A DNA stretch of 64,000 nt from Nostoc sp. NMS8 (GTDB lineage: Bacteria > Cyanobacteriota > Cyanobacteriia > Cyanobacteriales > Nostocaceae): positions 62,001-126,000 of the forward strand of contig NZ_JABXKK010000113.1 of NCBI RefSeq assembly GCF_017115045.1. The letters run 5' to 3'. The notes beneath the pieces were generated by a model, which ran no database searches, was not told the DNA's origin, and saw only the letters and a list, made by a program, of their open reading frames with translations. Each line of letters begins with the position of its first letter. Positions within the stretch are counted from its first letter, which is position 1. Both the position numbers and the translations under genes were made by a program. Below are positions 43,348 through 52,145 of the stretch, in pieces.

Positions 43348-45255
43348 CTATAGATTTAGTTCGATGTAATCGGCAGTAGCAACGTTTTGAGGAATACTAA
43401 TAGGTAATCCATCATCAGTTAAATTAGTAGGTTCTTGTCCAGAAGGATCGCTGATAATTTCTCGAATTAAAGGATTGTTGATTGCTAGTTTCTTTTGATC
43501 AATAAAATCAAATATCTGTTTTTCTGTAACTTCGTAACTCTCTCTGTTATACCAAACAAAACAGATAGCTAGAAGAGGTTTAATGTCTTGGCTTTGCAAG
43601 CTTACCCATTCTCCACCCTTTTGTTGCAAAAGTATTTTCAAATGCTTTCTAGCTAATACTGCTTTTGGACTAATTATCTTTGAACGCACTAAGCAACCGC
43701 GAGTCAGGTCAAATTTTCTGTAATCAATTAATCGTCCTAAAGCAGCACCTATAACCGTGTAGTCTTGTTGAACTACATCTACTCCAATTCTCACTTTTCT
43801 TTTATTGCCGATAATTTTGAAATCCATGAAGCCATTATTTGCTGCACTAGGCTCTACTTCTTCAATTGATTCGATTGTTACTCCCTCTAAAGTTTCACCT
43901 ATTAAACTATTGAAAGCTATCCAAAGAGCGTCAGTAATTGTTGCTTCTTCTTCCATTAATGAATCAATAGAACCTTCAACATTTGCTAACTCATTATCGA
44001 AATAAGGTTTAACCGGATGAATTGTTGTAGATGTCCATTTAGTTGTAGTGTTTATTGTTGAATTTTTAGTACCATCAATAATATGCCCATTAGGTACAAA
44101 ATTTTCTGCACACCATTTTAAAACTGACCTTACAGTAGGTCTACTTTTACCAAGTTCTCTGAGGTTAGTTTCATCAAATGGGTAAAGAGCATGAGACGGG
44201 ATTTGTTGATGTTCCTCATAAAAATCTTGTAACCATTGACTCACTAAAGCAACAATATCATCAGAATTAAGAAAGCTTAGTTTTATAGGCTGTCTATCAG
44301 CTTGCTCACTTACTAGTCTATCTATCACTGCTTCAGCTTCTGGTAAAGCCTTGATTTGGTCTTCCCAGGTACGAGGATACATTGCTAACAGTAAAACACC
44401 TTGCTTAAGACTGTTATATAAATCCTTAACTAAACTTGCAATAACTTGTGCTGCTAAAAATCCATTATCAGCAGCATCTGCAATATCTAATTCGTCAAAA
44501 CAAATCACTGGAACTCGATAATTACTAGTTATATCTAGAATTTGACGAACAGTGCTTAATGCTTCAGCTTCTCTATCCTCGCTTTTAGGATTTGGCAGCC
44601 CCATTTCTTCAGCTTGTGATTGTGCTAATTCCAAACCTGATAACCAATAGCTTGCATAATTAATATGGGCTGGGGAAAGTGTCCATAAAATTGCTTTCAC
44701 TATGTAAGGGTTGGTTATTTCAGGCTTGGCTTTCAGAACACTTTCTGTCAAATGAACTATCGCCTTAGTTGAGTGTTGGCTTAACCAACCTGGATACATA
44801 TTAATATACTGTTGTGGTGTATATTCCCACTGTTTTCCTTCGTTAATTAAAGCTGCTGCAATTTCCTGCCATTGCATTACTGTTTGACTACCAAAAGCTC
44901 TGAGACTAGATGCGACACTTTGCAGAAACAGAGATTTAATTTGATTCAAGTTATCATACTTACTCATATAGATAAATAAGCTAGCATCCCCTGTCTGTAA
45001 TTGGTGGCGAATCCGACTAATAATATGGCTTTTACCTAACCCTTTTTCTGCTGTAATTGTGATACCTACAGTTTCACGTTTTCCTTTACGGACTTTATCA
45101 ACAGCATCAAAAACTGCATTAGAAGCATGAGCATTAATTGAGGGAACATCAGGAAAACTTTTACCCCATATTTGTTGCGGTCTGACCACAATATGTCCTG
45201 CAAAAGGGTTTTGATTTTGAATCAGATCATCAATGGTAGATGTGGTGACAGTCAT
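43348..45255 (-). CDS. AAA+ ATPase of a putative DNA-targeting system
   Basis: The 635 residues contain Walker A AEKGLGKSHI (residues 69-78), Walker B VICFDELD (250-257) and a sensor-like strand GVLLLAMYPRTWED (286-299), an ORC/BrxC-like AAA+ layout with a long insert between A and B. The C-terminal third (about 440-600; FMDFKIIGNKRKVRIGVDVVQQ) is unassigned. Middle gene of the operon: 38 bases after the first gene, 10 before the nuclease. It probably powers or gates the nuclease, by inference from context. Confidence 0.82.
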   Translation of the reverse strand: MTVTTSTIDDLIQNQNPFAGHIVVRPQQIWGKSFPDVPSINAHASNAVFDAVDKVRKGKRETVGITITAEKGLGKSHIISRIRHQLQTGDASLFIYMSKYDNLNQIKSLFLQSVASSLRAFGSQTVMQWQEIAAALINEGKQWEYTPQQYINMYPGWLSQHSTKAIVHLTESVLKAKPEITNPYIVKAILWTLSPAHINYASYWLSGLELAQSQAEEMGLPNPKSEDREAEALSTVRQILDITSNYRVPVICFDELDIADAADNGFLAAQVIASLVKDLYNSLKQGVLLLAMYPRTWEDQIKALPEAEAVIDRLVSEQADRQPIKLSFLNSDDIVALVSQWLQDFYEEHQQIPSHALYPFDETNLRELGKSRPTVRSVLKWCAENFVPNGHIIDGTKNSTINTTTKWTSTTIHPVKPYFDNELANVEGSIDSLMEEEATITDALWIAFNSLIGETLEGVTIESIEEVEPSAANNGFMDFKIIGNKRKVRIGVDVVQQDYTVIGAALGRLIDYRKFDLTRGCLVRSKIISPKAVLARKHLKILLQQKGGEWVSLQSQDIKPLLAICFVWYNRESYEVTEKQIFDFIDQKKLAINNPLIREIISDPSGQEPTNLTDDGLPISIPQNVATADYIELNL

Positions 45256-45293
45256 AGTGTTATGAAGTTAATGTGTGAAGAGTCAAATCAGGT

Positions 45294-45941
45294 TTAAGGT
45301 TTCAGGCGTGTGGCGTAGCAACGTAATCCATCTAATTCTGTAGCTACCGAATCTTCAATTTTGTCGGGTGCGCTGTCTTCTACACTCCCGCCCTGTAGTT
45401 GCAAAATATCGTTAGCTTGTGTTTCCAGCAGCCAATCATTAAACTCTGTACGACTTACGCGATCGCCAATTCCTCTTCTAATACGATAAATTGGCACTAG
45501 GTTATTAAAGTTGTACTCATAGTTCAGCTTGTCGTAGACTTCCAACGCCACTGACTTAAACTCGTCGTAAGAAGCGATCGCACCTTTCCCATTAACCAGT
45601 ACATCTGCACTAACTACCGCAACATCAATCTGACTAATCCACTTCACCAACGCATTCGCCGCCCAAGTACCGACTATCGTCCCTTCAAACTTAAAATCGC
45701 CACTTCTTAAACCTTCACCCAATACCTCTAAACCCTTGCCAGATGTGAGAGAATATCCCTTTTTGGAGATTGCGATCGCACCCTCTTTCTGCAAATCCTC
45801 GAATATGCCCTGATAATCTGCTACCTTCTGGCTTTTGGATACAATTCGCTTAGTGAGTTGACCCTTCTTAACTTCCTGCTGCGTTCCTCCCAAATCCCAC
45901 AAAGCCAAAAGAAGACGAGTGCTAGTATTTTTTGATGTCAT
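45294..45941 (-). CDS. Hypothetical protein with winged-helix-like N-terminus, first gene of the operon
   Basis: The 215-residue product has an N-terminal region (RLLLALWDLGGTQQEVKKGQLTKRI ... YQGIFEDLQKEGAIAISKKGYSLT) that looks like a winged helix able to bind DNA. The middle (about 85-180) is mixed alpha/beta without known motif; the tail is acidic. I do not recognise a family. It is followed at 38 bases by the AAA+ ATPase gene. It could be the DNA-recognition subunit or the operon's regulator. Confidence 0.72.
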   Translation of the reverse strand: MTSKNTSTRLLLALWDLGGTQQEVKKGQLTKRIVSKSQKVADYQGIFEDLQKEGAIAISKKGYSLTSGKGLEVLGEGLRSGDFKFEGTIVGTWAANALVKWISQIDVAVVSADVLVNGKGAIASYDEFKSVALEVYDKLNYEYNFNNLVPIYRIRRGIGDRVSRTEFNDWLLETQANDILQLQGGSVEDSAPDKIEDSVATELDGLRCYATRLKP

Positions 45942-46427
45942 ATTGAGTGTACTTTTTTACAAAAAGCATCATAGTAACTGTATCTTTCTAAATTATATAC
46001 GCAGAAAAAATAACCGAGAAATTGCTGAAGATTCCGGCGCTTCGACTAAATAGACTCATCAAAAATCAAACTGCAACACGAGAGTAATTAATCCGTGAGA
46101 CACCACGCCCACTAATCGAGCATGGTTTGAATTAGTCCAAAGTCAAGAAAGTTTTTTCCTCCGTAAGAGCGAGGTCTGTACCAAAAAACTCTTTATCAAT
46201 GACCAATGACTAATCAAAAATATATTTCCTTCGGATGAAGGCAACTTCTCTCAAAGGCGGGATGGAATACTTGAGAAAATCCACGATCATGATAGAGAAA
46301 TGCTCTAGCTGTGCAGTTGAAATTAAGTGGTATATGTTTGTTTCAATTCCCCGCGAAATAACAGGAATTCCAACTTTGTTTTTGCAACAGTAGGGCTTTT
46401 AGCAAATACAGGTGAGAAAGAAATCCA
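45942..46427. promoter_or_regulatory. Divergent intergenic region before the AAA+/nuclease operon
   Basis: The operon promoter should lie at 45955-45992. On the minus strand TTTAGAAAG, then GTTACTATGATGC, then CTTTTTG is very similar to the sequence at 54155-54187 upstream of the GGDEF gene, with TATGAT as a possible -10. The rest, up to the lipoprotein gene, shows no gene. Confidence 0.45.
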
Positions 46428-46916
46428 ATGAACACAATATATAAAGAACGTAAAATAGTTTCGCGCCTATTTGCAGTGATGCTTTCAGCATTGCTAATGG
46501 TGCCCTTGCTGAGTAGCTGTGGAGGCGGTTCCAGAAACGCTTCAGCTCCACCACCAGTGGATGATACCGTCAGTAGAACAGTGAGCGATCGCACCAACCA
46601 AACCGAAGCTAAGAAGGGCTTGTCTACAGGGCAAAAAGTTGCTATTTTGGCAGGAGCGGCTGGACTTTATTACCTCTACAACCAGCACAAGAATGCTTCC
46701 CAAGAAGGAGCGCAAGGTAAATACTATCTTTCCAAGAATGGGCGTGTATACTACCGTGATGCTGAACATCGCGCTCACTGGGTAACGCCACCAGCAGAAG
46801 GAATTCGAGTACCAGAATCGGAAGCACAAAAGTATCGGGAATTCCAAGGCTATAACCGGAGTGCCACAGGTCGCGATCTCGCTGGTATAACTTCATCCGC
46901 AGCACCAGCACTCTAG
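46428..46916 (+). CDS. Putative lipoprotein
   Basis: A hydrophobic segment followed by the lipobox LLSSC (VPLLSSCGGGSR) suggests a lipid-anchored Cys. A second hydrophobic stretch (GQKVAILAGAAGLYYLYNQH) lies near residue 75. The C-terminal part (GKYYLSKNGRVYYRDAEHRAHWVTPP) is a short Tyr-rich domain seen in cyanobacterial hypotheticals. It precedes the repeat protein gene by 95 bases on the same strand. Confidence 0.75.
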   Translation: MNTIYKERKIVSRLFAVMLSALLMVPLLSSCGGGSRNASAPPPVDDTVSRTVSDRTNQTEAKKGLSTGQKVAILAGAAGLYYLYNQHKNASQEGAQGKYYLSKNGRVYYRDAEHRAHWVTPPAEGIRVPESEAQKYREFQGYNRSATGRDLAGITSSAAPAL

Positions 46917-47011
46917 ATCGGTGAGGCGTGTGTAAATAAGAAAGCGGGTTTCCCGGAAAATAACGCCGATTGCGCCCGTCGGAAACACGAACTTAAATCA
47001 GGAGACAGATT

Positions 47012-47344
47012 ATGGTAAATGAATTTTTCCGAAAGGCGAAAGACTTACTTTTGGGGTCGAACAGCGATCAAGCCGATGGAGATGCCGAATTTCGCGATCG
47101 CAATGTACGTCCAGCCAGCGAAGATCCTTATGGCGATCCCGCAGATCCCGCATCTTACGGCAACGTCACCCCAGCCAGTCAAGACCCCTACGGCGATCCC
47201 GCAGATATCGCGTCTTACGGCAATGTTCGCCCCGCTAGCGAAGACCCTTACGGCGACCCCGCAGACACAGGGGAGTTTGGTGATGTCCGTCCAGCCAGCG
47301 AAGACCCCTACGGCGATCCCGCAGATCAGGATTCTCGCCGCTAA
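47012..47344 (+). CDS. Repeat protein with 20-residue DPYGDPAD units
   Basis: After a 31-residue N-terminus (MVNEFFRKAKDLLLGSNSDQ) come nearly four units of 20 residues, consensus VRPASEDPYGDPADxxxYGN. Composition is very acidic and rich in Pro, Gly and Asp, so it is probably disordered or an extended repeat. A good ribosome site AGGAGA precedes the ATG. Similar short proteins occur in Nostocales, but function is unknown. A terminator follows. Confidence 0.8.
   Translation: MVNEFFRKAKDLLLGSNSDQADGDAEFRDRNVRPASEDPYGDPADPASYGNVTPASQDPYGDPADIASYGNVRPASEDPYGDPADTGEFGDVRPASEDPYGDPADQDSRR
47105..47341 (+). repeat. Four coding 60-base repeats
   Basis: Units begin at about 47105, 47165, 47225 and 47285; the block GACCC(C/T)TA(C/T)GGCGA(C/T)CC is nearly identical in each. 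Differences are mostly at third positions. Confidence 0.8.
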
Positions 47345-47403
47345 CGCCAAACCAATCTTGTGATGTTGGTTTTCATAAAGTGATGAATTTTGGAATAACA
47401 AGT

Positions 47404-47436
47404 AAGGCAGCAGGTTTTAATCCCGCTGCCTTTTAT
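47404..47436 (+). terminator. Terminator of the repeat-protein gene
   Basis: AAGGCAGC / GCTGCCTT stem, 13-base loop, followed by TTATTTTT. Confidence 0.8.
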
Positions 47437-47885
47437 TTTTGCTGCTATTTCTACAAATCATGAATATAGCGCTTCTGGTTTAGATGCAATACATTTTGAC
47501 CTCTCTCAGAGGCTTTGATGCTCACTCCCCTTCCCTGCCTTCAGCACGCTGCGCGAACGCAGGAAGGGGCTGGGGGTTAGGTCTGTATTTCACGCAATTG
47601 AGAACCGCTATAATTACACACGATTGGGGAGTTATATCAATTCTTTATGAAGCTGCATAGAATTCGATCCCCCCTAGCCCCCCTTTTTAAGGGGGGAACC
47701 GGAAAAACATCTATCAAAGTCCCCCTTTTTAAGGGGGATTTAGGGGGATCAAGATATCTGTAACTTCACATTAAATTGGTATTAGAGCAAGAAAACATAA
47801 ATTAAGATGCGATTTCTATCAACAAGAATTCAGGAATCAGAATAAATGCTGAATTCTGAATTCTGACTCCTGAATTCTTTATTGA
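47437..47885. other. Repeat-rich intergenic region
   Basis: No gene. It contains the MITE-like element at 47666-47750 and several partial spacer repeats (for example GAAGGGGCTGGGGGTTAGG). Confidence 0.5.
47666..47750. repeat. MITE-like inverted-repeat element
   Basis: It begins GATCCCCCCTAGCCCCCC and ends GGGGGATTTAGGGGGATC, which are near inverted complements, and each arm contains its own hairpin (CCCCCTTTTTAAGGGGG). This GATCCCCCTAAATCCCCC type is widespread in cyanobacteria. Confidence 0.75.
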
Positions 47886-48101
47886 TTATTTAAACTCTTC
47901 GAGCTGATCCACGCGTAACCAAATATTAGGCGTTGGCACGCTCCCAAATTTAATTAGGGCGTAATCACCTTTGATGTCTACAATTTCGCCCTTGGTTTCA
48001 AACAAATAAGAAGGAAAGCGAGGATCGCTGGCTTTAGCCTCCAGACTATTTTCTAGTTTTTCGCGCACAGCGCGAACTATATCCCCTTTTTTTACTGCCA
48101 T
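47886..48101 (-). CDS. ndhO: NAD(P)H-quinone oxidoreductase subunit O
   Basis: NdhO is a small cyanobacterial/chloroplast-specific subunit of the NDH-1 complex in cyclic electron flow and respiration at the thylakoid. Starting at ATG 48101 with GAGAGGAA as ribosome site, the 71 residues read MAVKKGDIVRAVREKLENSL ... FETKGEIVDIKGDYALIKFG, a clear match. An upstream extension to 48134 is not needed. Two palindromes lie in its presumed promoter. Confidence 0.93.
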   Translation of the reverse strand: MAVKKGDIVRAVREKLENSLEAKASDPRFPSYLFETKGEIVDIKGDYALIKFGSVPTPNIWLRVDQLEEFK

Positions 48102-48147
48102 GAATTCCTCTCTCAAATTTGTAACGTCTTTCACCTGTATTTTAAAA

Positions 48148-48184
48148 GAGTTCTGAATTAGAACTCCTAACTTCTGTACAGAAG
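48148..48184. promoter_or_regulatory. Two adjacent palindromes upstream of ndhO
   Basis: GAGTTCT-N5-AGAACTC (48148-48166) and the perfect 14-base CTTCTGTACAGAAG (48171-48184) lie between the mutM stop and ndhO, 47-83 bases before the ndhO start. They could be operators or, for the second, part of a mutM transcript end. Confidence 0.45.
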
Positions 48185-48187
48185 CGA

Positions 48188-49048
48188 TTAATCGCGTCTC
48201 CTAACTCCCCCTAGCGTTTGACACTGGGAGCAAAAATGACTAGATCGCCCAGCTAACCTAATCCGTTGAATTGATGTACCACAAACTCGACAGGGTTCTC
48301 CAGCGCGGTTATAAACCCAGGCTACACCACCATAATTGCCGTTAGTACCTTTAACATTTAAAAAATTACTAAATGTTGTACCACCAGCCTCAATGCTGGT
48401 TTCTAACACTTGAATTATGGCTGTTCGCAAAGGCCCAATTTGCTTTAGCTGCAAATCTATACACAAGGTTTCAGGTAAAATTCCGCTCTTAAACAACGCT
48501 TCATCAGCATAAATGTTACCTAATCCCGCCACCACCGATTGATCCAGTAGCGCAGTTTTAATCGGACGGCGGCGGTTTTTGAGTTTGCTTGCTAGATATT
48601 CAACAGTAAATTCTGGTGAAAATGGGTCTACTGCCAGTTTTGCCAAACCGGTGATAATACTTTCTACAGGAACACCAGGCGGAACCAACCATATTTTACC
48701 AAAGGTACGCTGATCGACAAAACGTAATTCCTGCTGATCCCCAAAAAATAATCTAACCCGCGTGTGTTTGTGTAATGGTTCATCTCGATGTAACCACAGT
48801 AGTTGACCGGTCATTCGCAGATGAACCCCTAGCCAGCCGGTTGATGAGGAGAGTTCAGCGAGGAGATATTTTCCGCGACGATGCCAAGTAGCGATCGCAT
48901 TTTCTTCAATTCCGTTAACAAACTCACCAACAGAAAACGGGTAGGCGATGGTGCGATCGAGCAACACATCTCCACCCGTGATTTTTTGGTTGAGGGTCAA
49001 TTGATTTAGACCCCTTCGGACTGTTTCAACTTCAGGCAGTTCAGGCAT
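48188..49048 (-). CDS. mutM: Formamidopyrimidine-DNA glycosylase
   Basis: Base-excision repair of 8-oxoguanine and FaPy lesions. The N-terminal PELPE supplies the catalytic Pro and Glu, GLGNIYADEALF is the H2TH helix, and the C-terminal zinc finger is CRVCGTSIQRIRLAGRSS followed by HFCSQC. The 286 residues are full length. It sits upstream of ndhO and downstream of psaE on the same strand. Confidence 0.96.
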   Translation of the reverse strand: MPELPEVETVRRGLNQLTLNQKITGGDVLLDRTIAYPFSVGEFVNGIEENAIATWHRRGKYLLAELSSSTGWLGVHLRMTGQLLWLHRDEPLHKHTRVRLFFGDQQELRFVDQRTFGKIWLVPPGVPVESIITGLAKLAVDPFSPEFTVEYLASKLKNRRRPIKTALLDQSVVAGLGNIYADEALFKSGILPETLCIDLQLKQIGPLRTAIIQVLETSIEAGGTTFSNFLNVKGTNGNYGGVAWVYNRAGEPCRVCGTSIQRIRLAGRSSHFCSQCQTLGGVRRRD

Positions 49049-49299
49049 TCAAGCTGAGTTAAGCAGGCAATTGTGATTTATTTGAGGGTTCGAGGCAGAA
49101 GAGATGGGGTAGTAACTTACATAGCCGTATATAGCTTGTATTACTACCCAAAAGAAACCGTAAATACCCGCAGGGCGGCTCTCATAGATTAGGGTAGGCT
49201 AGGACAAAGAATGAATGAACTGAAATTTTCAGATTTCATACTTCAGACTTAAGACTACCCTTCATCATCGCATCAAACAACCCCCTTATAGCGTTGCTG

Positions 49300-49515
49300 C
49301 TATTTTTTAGGTGGTTTAGCCTTTGGTGCTTCAACCTCGACTAATTCATCCTGGGCAAAGTTGTTGGTATTGATACCAGAGTAATTGACCTTTTCAAAGC
49401 GGACAATTACAGGGTATTTGATACCACTTTGGTCAATGGAAGCCACAGTTCCTAGATCCTGAAACCAGTAGGATTCAGGGCGGAGAATACGTACTTTAGA
49501 ACCACGTTGAACCAT
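49300..49515 (-). CDS. psaE: Photosystem I subunit IV
   Basis: PsaE is the stromal SH3-like subunit that helps ferredoxin docking and cyclic flow. The 71 residues (MVQRGSKVRILRPESYWFQD ... VNYSGINTNNFAQDELVEVE) are unmistakable. The upstream spacer (49516-49799) should hold a light-regulated promoter, but I cannot define RpaB sites with confidence. Confidence 0.97.
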   Translation of the reverse strand: MVQRGSKVRILRPESYWFQDLGTVASIDQSGIKYPVIVRFEKVNYSGINTNNFAQDELVEVEAPKAKPPKK

Positions 49516-49799
49516 GATTATTTTCCCTTTTAGTTATCAATCGCCAATCTAGAGGGCTAATTGATTTCACTCTACATCCTCAAGGTCGCAGCAAGAGTCT
49601 TTGTTAAGTTATTTGTCTGAATTGAGGGGCTGGGGATTGGGGACTTGGGGCTGGGGATTGAATATTAGTTATTCTTTCTTCCTTATCTCCCCTCCCCCGA
49701 TCACATAGCACATCTAAAATTGTAAAAGGTATTAGACCCTACTTGACAAGGTAAACGTTATAGTGTACTTTCATTCGCAAAGAGCTATTTTGTAAAAGC

Positions 49800-50381
49800 T
49801 TATGTTTTAGTTAAGACAAACACACTTCCCTCGTTACCTCTGCCGATCCGTAGGTCGTTATCTATATAAGTGATATCTAACCAGCCTTGCTGTTTGTCAC
49901 TGTTTATGGCAACATCAATTCCGGGAAATTTTCTACCTTCTTCAATTTGTTGGATAAAAGTTACCGGAGAATTGTATTTTATTAAACGTTGTAAACCGAT
50001 AATAGAACGCTCAAATTTTACTTGGACACGCCGACCTGAAACAGGCTCAAATTTAGCAGCAATGCTGACTAATCCTTCTAAATAAGGTAAGCCATAAATC
50101 TCAGCTATGTTGTAAACACTGGTAGTCTCTACCCGGATACACTGATAGATTTGACCAAGTTTACATAAGGGTAGACGATCTAAGTTTAAAAGAGCCTTGC
50201 TAGTGGTGTATAGTAATCGCCAATTGCCATCTAGCAAATTACTAGCTTCCACCGGACGGGGTGTAGGATTAAAGTCTTCTAAAGTAGCGATCGCTGCTAA
50301 GATAACTTGTTTCTGTACTTCGGTCGCTAGTAGACCGCGATTTGTACCAGCGATCGCATCCATAAGAGCCGCTTTTCCCAT
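49800..50381 (-). CDS. PAP/fibrillin family protein
   Basis: The product (MGKAALMDAIAGTNRGLLAT ... GNWRLLYTTSKALLNLDRLP) is a plastoglobulin/fibrillin-type lipocalin-like protein. In cyanobacteria these bind lipids at thylakoids and help under light stress. The 193-residue length is usual; the codon before is also ATG. The end YIDNDLRIGRGNEGSVFVLTK is the conserved C-terminal motif. Confidence 0.92.
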   Translation of the reverse strand: MGKAALMDAIAGTNRGLLATEVQKQVILAAIATLEDFNPTPRPVEASNLLDGNWRLLYTTSKALLNLDRLPLCKLGQIYQCIRVETTSVYNIAEIYGLPYLEGLVSIAAKFEPVSGRRVQVKFERSIIGLQRLIKYNSPVTFIQQIEEGRKFPGIDVAINSDKQQGWLDITYIDNDLRIGRGNEGSVFVLTKT

Positions 50382-50628
50382 CATCGCCTGTCACCTCAAA
50401 AATTATTCACTTTCCATCAGCATAAACAAGATATTAATGACATATATGTAGAGCCATACAAATTACTAAGAATCGCTTGGACTAAGCCTTATGCTTATTA
50501 AATAAAAAAATTTCTATCTGAATGCGGATTTATCAACCAAAGGGTTGAAAAGATAACTAAATTAATCCGTGTCAAGTGATAGACTCTAAATGTCAACTTA
50601 CGTCAACCTTTTCTTGTCCTGACTCGAT

Positions 50629-50865
50629 ATGTTGAACTCTCCATTACGTGAAGAACCCCGTAACCAGCGAGCCGATGTCATCCCCCTAAAGCCAGAGTCT
50701 TCTTTGTTGGACTGGTTACAAAATAATAGTCGCATCATCGCGCGTGATGTTCACGAACCGGATTTTCAAGCTAACGAAGAAGGAATAGACTCCCTAATGG
50801 GTGTAGAAGATGGAATTGGCTACGACCTCGATGATGATGACGATATAGGAATCGCTGAGGATTAG
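50629..50865 (+). CDS. DUF3134 protein
   Basis: The 78-residue product (MLNSPLREEPRNQRADVIPL ... LLDWLQNNSRIIARD) is a cyanobacterial DUF3134 protein with a very acidic C-terminus (DLDDDDDIGIAED). It is soluble and probably partly disordered. It lies 80 bases upstream of mraY on the same strand. Function unknown. Confidence 0.87.
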   Translation: MLNSPLREEPRNQRADVIPLKPESSLLDWLQNNSRIIARDVHEPDFQANEEGIDSLMGVEDGIGYDLDDDDDIGIAED

Positions 50866-50945
50866 CCTTTTGAGGCTAGGGACTTGGTAGTATCCCTAGT
50901 TACTAGTATTCAATTTTATTAAGTGTGGAGTGAAGGGAAACTTTT

Positions 50946-52037
50946 GTGGACGCTAAATTATCTCCTGAGCAAGGATTAAATATTTCTGGAATCGCTCTCG
51001 CCTCTTTATTAGCCATAGGGCTAGGTACAACAGCATTTTTCTTGGATTCGATAGCCAATCGGCTACCCTGGCAAAGTATGTCGCTAACTCTGCCACTGCT
51101 GTTGTGTGCCTTGGGTTCAGGTGTGGTGGGCTATTGGGTAATACCTTTACTTCAAGCACTTAAAACTGGGCAAATAATTCGCGAAGATGGGCCCCAAGCT
51201 CATCTAAAAAAAGCAGGCACTCCCACAATGGGCGGTATATTTTTTATACCTGTATCTGTGCTGCTTGCCTGTATATTGTCTAACTTTTCTAAAGAGGTGC
51301 TTGCAGTTTCGGCTTTGACAATCAGCTACGGATTGATTGGCTGGCTTGACGACTGGCAAATTCTGCGCCGGAAATCAAATAAAGGTATATCTCCCCGCAC
51401 AAAACTAGCTTTGCAGGTGAGTTTTGCGGCTGTGTTTTGTCTATGGCTGATGTTTAATCAACCTTCTAATATTACAAATATTGCTTTGCCTTGGGTGGGC
51501 TTCACACTACCATTAGGATTTCTATTTTGGCCTTTAGCTGGTTTTGTGCTAGTTGCAGAAAGTAATGCAACTAATTTAACAGATGGTATTGATGGCTTGG
51601 CAGCAGGAACAGTTGCGATCGCACTTTTGGCATTAGGTGCCCTGATCGCCCCAACAGCACCAGGATTGATGGTTTTCTGTGCTGCTTTAAGTGGTGGGTG
51701 CTTAGGTTTCTTAGCCCATAATCGCAACCCAGCCCGCGTTTTCATGGGAGATACTGGTTCTCTGGCGCTCGGAGGAGCTTTAGCTGCTGTAGCTTTATTG
51801 ACAAACACTTTAGTAGCTCTGTTTATTCTCAGTGGTATCTTTTTCGTAGAAACCCTTTCAGTGATGGCACAAGTAAGTTATTACAAAGCCACGAAAGGCC
51901 CCGATGGCAAAGGTAAACGCCTCTTTAAAATGGCACCTTTACACCATCATTTAGAACTTACTGGCTGGTCTGAATTGCAAGTGGTTGGAGTGTTTTATAT
52001 AATCGCTGCTATTTTGGCTACCATCTGTTTAGCGTAG
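50946..52037 (+). CDS. mraY: Phospho-N-acetylmuramoyl-pentapeptide transferase
   Basis: MraY transfers phospho-MurNAc-pentapeptide to undecaprenyl phosphate, making lipid I. A GTG start gives 363 residues with about ten membrane segments. Motifs: AGTPTMGG, YGLIGWLDDW (Asp-Asp), ESNATNLTDGIDGLAAG (catalytic Asp) and FMGDTGSLALGG, HHHLE. It is away from other division/cell-wall genes, as usual in cyanobacteria, and ends in a terminator. Confidence 0.97.
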   Translation: MDAKLSPEQGLNISGIALASLLAIGLGTTAFFLDSIANRLPWQSMSLTLPLLLCALGSGVVGYWVIPLLQALKTGQIIREDGPQAHLKKAGTPTMGGIFFIPVSVLLACILSNFSKEVLAVSALTISYGLIGWLDDWQILRRKSNKGISPRTKLALQVSFAAVFCLWLMFNQPSNITNIALPWVGFTLPLGFLFWPLAGFVLVAESNATNLTDGIDGLAAGTVAIALLALGALIAPTAPGLMVFCAALSGGCLGFLAHNRNPARVFMGDTGSLALGGALAAVALLTNTLVALFILSGIFFVETLSVMAQVSYYKATKGPDGKGKRLFKMAPLHHHLELTGWSELQVVGVFYIIAAILATICLA

Positions 52038-52086
52038 CCGCAGGCATCGCTCCATTCTGAATGTTTTAAAAACTGCTTGAATATAA

Positions 52087-52124
52087 AAAACAACTCCCAA
52101 ATCTTCAGGGAGTTGTTTTTTTGG
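52087..52124 (+). terminator. Terminator of mraY
   Basis: Perfect 12-bp stem AAAACAACTCCC / GGGAGTTGTTTT, 9-base loop, then TTTT. Confidence 0.9.
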
Positions 52125-52145
52125 TAGAAGGAAAAAATTCCGAAA

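Noticed and set aside
47045..47401. Minus-strand frame of 118 codons over the repeat protein
   Set aside because: Antisense shadow of the 60-base repeats; the plus frame has a good ribosome site and terminator.
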